Made by a program: the position numbers and the translations under genes
NCBI RefSeq assembly: GCF_007725405.1
Contig: NZ_CP042163.1
Coordinates: 1,798,001 to 1,862,000, forward strand
DNA from: Shouchella miscanthi
GTDB taxonomy: Bacteria; Bacillota; Bacilli; Bacillales; Bacillaceae_D
Length of the DNA stretch: 64,000 nucleotides
Direction: 5' to 3'
Notes under the pieces: model-generated
What the model saw: only the letters and a program-made list of their open reading frames with translations
Database searches by the model: none
Told to the model about the DNA's origin: nothing
In this document: positions 61,495 through 64,000 of the stretch, in pieces
How the letters are laid out: every line of letters starts with the position of its first letter
Position numbering within the stretch: position 1 is the stretch's first letter

Positions 61495-62081
61495 TGAAAA
61501 AAGTAATCTTTGTTACAGATGGTGATCTGGCTAGTAAAAAAGCACTTGAACACATTGCTCAAGACTTAAAATGTACCGTTCTTAGCGCATCTTATGGCAA
61601 TCCAACGACTATTGAACCGGAAGCGTTAGTTGATCTTATTAACTTAGAAAAAGGCGATGTTCCAATTATTATCATGTTCGATGATTGCGGCATTCGCGAT
61701 GTTGGTTTTGGTGAAACGGCCATGCACTATATCGTCAACCAAGAAGATATTGAGGTCATTGGTGCTGTAGCCGTTGCTTCGCAAACACATGCGAAAGAAT
61801 GGACTCATGTGGATGTAAGCGTTGATCGATTTGGTCGTTTATCCGAATACGGTGTAGATAAAGAAGGGTTAATTGACATGGAAATTGGCAGGATTAATGG
61901 TGATACGGTTTCCATATTAGATGATTTGAACCTACCTTGTGTCGTAGGTGTCGGTGATATTGGGAAAATGGCACGCTTTGATGATGTTAAAAAAGGTGCG
62001 CCGGTTACAAAAAAAGCAATACAAATTATTTTAGAAAGGAGTGGTTATAGTGAACCCGTCTTCGAAACAGATGACATTTAG
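61494..62081 (+). CDS. spoVAEA: SpoVAEa soluble protein
   Basis: A 195-aa soluble protein (KKVIFVTDGDLASKKALEHI, MFDDCGIRDVGFGE, VGVGDIGKMARFDDV) matching SpoVAEa of bacilli, which is found in the spore inner-membrane fraction and required for germination speed. ATG 61494 or GTG 61491 could start it. The 3' end overlaps spoVAF by 32 bases. Confidence 0.9.
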   Translation: MKKVIFVTDGDLASKKALEHIAQDLKCTVLSASYGNPTTIEPEALVDLINLEKGDVPIIIMFDDCGIRDVGFGETAMHYIVNQEDIEVIGAVAVASQTHAKEWTHVDVSVDRFGRLSEYGVDKEGLIDMEIGRINGDTVSILDDLNLPCVVGVGDIGKMARFDDVKKGAPVTKKAIQIILERSGYSEPVFETDDI

Positions 62082-63531
62082 AAGAAGTATTGCAGAAAAT
62101 GATCACATTATGAATGAGCGTTTAGGAATAGGCGAATCCTTCGATGTTGGTGTTAGAAAGCTAAATGTATTCGGTAAAGATGTCTATATTTATTATTTAA
62201 CGGGCTTAGTCGATAACTTATATATTATTGATATCTTGCGTGAGCTTATGGATACCGAAAGTCGGATGCGGCGAGCTGAACATCCTTTTCAATCTGTTAA
62301 GAATCATTTAGCGCATATTCAAGTTGAAGAAACTGAGTCGATTGATCATGCCATTACACAAGTGTTATCAGGGTTAATTTGCGTTGTCGTCGATGGCGAA
62401 GCAAATAGTTTGATTGTTGATGTTCGATCGTATCCTGGTCGTGGACCTGAAGAACCAGATACAGAGCGTGTAGTACGTGGGTCACGAGACGGCTATACAG
62501 AGAACATCATCTTTAATACGGGCTTAACGAGGAGACGAATACGAGATGAACGATTACGCCAAGAAATTATGCAAGTGGGTGTGCGTTCTAAAACCGACAT
62601 AGCCTTATGTTATATAGAAGGAATTGTTGATCCTAAGCTAGTAAACATTATTAAGAAAGAGCTTAAGGATATTAATATTGATGGACTAACGATGTCGGAT
62701 AAAGTGGTGGAAGAATACATTGTTAAACAAGGCATTAATCCATTTCCACTCGTACGTTATACAGAGCGTCCAGACGTAGCTGCTACTCATATTCTAGAAG
62801 GACATATTGTTCTTATTATTGATACATCTCCGTCCGTTGTAATTACACCGGCAACACTGTTTCACCATGTGCAGCATGCTGAGGAGTACCGACAAGCTGC
62901 TGCAGTTGGTACATTTTTGCGATGGATGCGGTTTGTCGGCATTCTCTTTTCACTATTAATTGTCCCGTTTTGGCTATTGCTTGCAACTCATCAAGAATTA
63001 CTGCCGCCAGCGTTGGATTTTGTCGGTGTAGAAGAAAATAACAATATCCCGATTGCGGTCCAAATTATTTTTGCAGAAGCTGGAATAGAATTGCTGCGAA
63101 TGGCTGCCATACACACCCCGTCTCCATTAGCAACAGCACTTGGTCTCGTAGCCGCCCTTTTAATTGGAGAAATGGCGATTGATGTAGGTTATTTCACAAC
63201 GGAAGTCATTCTTTATGTGGCACTTGGTTCGATTGGAATGTTTGCCACACCAAGTTACGAGTTAGGAGTGGCGCTAAGGATGAGCCGCTACCTTATCATT
63301 CTTGCAGTAGCACTTTTTGGGCCAGTAGGATTTGTTGTATCGTTGTTTTTACTACTGATTTCGCTTATTCGACTGTCTCCACTTGCAAAGCCTTATCTAT
63401 GGCCGTTTTTACCATTTGATCCACCGGCTATGTATCAGATTCTTGTTCGTACATCTGTTCCAAGCGTTCGTTGGAGACCGAGTATTGTTCATCCTGTCGA
63501 TAAAATTAAGCAATCACCAAAAAGTGAATAG
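62050..63531 (+). CDS. spoVAF: SpoVAF, GerA-family membrane protein
   Basis: A 493-aa protein with the GerA/SpoVAF domain: a large N-terminal soluble part (GLVDNLYIIDILRELMDTES, RGSRDGYTENIIFNTGLTRR), four to five membrane segments and a proline-rich C-terminus. It resembles the A subunits of germinant receptors but lies in the spoVA operon, and modulates germination. GTG 62050 is chosen since AAAGGAG lies just before it; the GTG at 62041 is too close. Confidence 0.92.
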   Translation: MNPSSKQMTFRRSIAENDHIMNERLGIGESFDVGVRKLNVFGKDVYIYYLTGLVDNLYIIDILRELMDTESRMRRAEHPFQSVKNHLAHIQVEETESIDHAITQVLSGLICVVVDGEANSLIVDVRSYPGRGPEEPDTERVVRGSRDGYTENIIFNTGLTRRRIRDERLRQEIMQVGVRSKTDIALCYIEGIVDPKLVNIIKKELKDINIDGLTMSDKVVEEYIVKQGINPFPLVRYTERPDVAATHILEGHIVLIIDTSPSVVITPATLFHHVQHAEEYRQAAAVGTFLRWMRFVGILFSLLIVPFWLLLATHQELLPPALDFVGVEENNNIPIAVQIIFAEAGIELLRMAAIHTPSPLATALGLVAALLIGEMAIDVGYFTTEVILYVALGSIGMFATPSYELGVALRMSRYLIILAVALFGPVGFVVSLFLLLISLIRLSPLAKPYLWPFLPFDPPAMYQILVRTSVPSVRWRPSIVHPVDKIKQSPKSE

Positions 63532-63575
63532 TAGTCAAACGTTTTAACTTCTGATAAACTAGATAGCAATTGCGG

Positions 63576-63616
63576 AAAGTAGCTTTATGGCTTCGCCTGA
63601 AGCTGCTTTTCTTTTG
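63576..63616 (+). terminator. terminator of the spoVA operon
   Basis: AAAGTAGCTT pairs with AAGCTGCTTT (one G-T pair), then TTCTTTTGTT. Confidence 0.75.
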
Positions 63617-63638
63617 TTATTAAAGGAGTGAGAGTGGC

Positions 63639-64000
63639 GTGTATTTGCATGGAACAATGGAAATCAATGCAAGTGGACATTTAGAGATTGGTGGTGTAGA
63701 TACCGTTGAGCTAGCTAACGTTTATCGTACCCCTCTATTTGTTTACGATGTTGCACTTATAAAAGAGAGAATGAATGCATTTAAAGACGCGTTTGAAAAG
63801 AAACAAGTAGCTTACCAAGTAGCTTATGCTAGTAAAGCATTTAGCACAGTAGGGATGTATCAACTGGCCCATTCAGCTGGTTTAAGTATTGATGTGGTAT
63901 CTGGCGGTGAGTTATTTACTGCACTAAAAGCAGGTGTGCCGGCATCTACAATCCATTTTCACGGTAACAACAAGAGCATTGATGAATTGAAGATGGCCTT
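63639..64000 (+). CDS. lysA: diaminopimelate decarboxylase LysA, N-terminal part (cut by window end)
   Basis: An open frame runs from GTG 63639 (AAAGGAGTG upstream at 63622-63630) to the last base. The visible 120 residues have LEIGGVDTVELANVYRTPLF, the PLP lysine in YASKAF and DVVSGGELFTALKAG, followed by FHGNNKS, as in B. subtilis LysA. The enzyme makes lysine from meso-diaminopimelate. The place directly after spoVAF is conserved in bacilli. Confidence 0.93.
   Translation, partial: MYLHGTMEINASGHLEIGGVDTVELANVYRTPLFVYDVALIKERMNAFKDAFEKKQVAYQVAYASKAFSTVGMYQLAHSAGLSIDVVSGGELFTALKAGVPASTIHFHGNNKSIDELKMA

Noticed and set aside
1-64000. CRISPR arrays, tRNA or rRNA genes, insertion sequences, prophage
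   Set aside because: No regularly spaced repeats, no cloverleaf-like gene, no transposase or phage gene was seen on reading; a dedicated scan was not possible.

Overview
The window is a chromosomal segment of an endospore-forming, probably alkaliphilic or halotolerant Bacillaceae (Bacillus / Alkalihalobacillus-like). The evidence is a full sporulation block (spoIIM, dacF, spoIIAA-spoIIAB-sigF, spoVAC-AF), Bacillus-type regulators (TnrA, Fur, GbsR-like, DarB), a NaChBac-type sodium channel, C30 carotenoid genes and AT-rich DNA with strong AGGAGG ribosome sites. I saw no rRNA, tRNA, CRISPR array, prophage or insertion sequence.

Layout. 0-9 kb: a DUF327 protein end, a SRPBCC protein, c-di-AMP receptor DarB, a membrane-anchored subtilase overlapping a divergent polysaccharide deacetylase, tnrA with its own TnrA box, a decayed pullulanase fragment, an aspartokinase, a voltage-gated Na+ channel and an SDR. 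9-12 kb: asparagine synthetase, TVP38-type membrane protein and an alkyltransferase-like protein. 12-21 kb: a C30 carotenoid locus of two convergent operons, one with two desaturases and crtM, the other with CruF-like, acyltransferase, glycosyltransferase and a CrtP-like enzyme. Each operon has a sigma-B-type promoter, so pigment is probably a general-stress product. 21-27.5 kb: PTS IIA, UPF0316, a RuBisCO-like protein lacking the carbamylated lysine, uppP, a ResA-like thioredoxin, nudF, spoIIM and fur (PerR box).

27.5-49 kb is an accessory block lying between fur and yqzK, genes that are neighbours in B. subtilis. It holds: (a) a TAXI-type TRAP transporter with a FadR-type regulator, GlcD, GlcF and LhgO, i.e. 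uptake and oxidation of 2-hydroxy acids, with a cre-like site; (b) a carnitine-to-glycine-betaine module (dehydrogenase, BKACE, thioesterase, GbsR-like regulator) divergent from an OpuC transporter, with a large palindrome between them; (c) the petrobactin operon asbABCDEF under a Fur box.

49-64 kb returns to the conserved backbone: yqzK-xerD-deoB-pdp, a small stress-gene group (YdaG-like, Ohr, VLRF1-type factor, MFS pump, DUF2188), then dacF, spoIIA operon (sigma-H-type promoter), spoVA operon starting at spoVAC (sigma-G-type promoter; no spoVAA/AB here), and the start of lysA, cut by the window edge. No stretch over 300 bases lacks a gene; the longest gap (16911-17193) shows only a weak hairpin.
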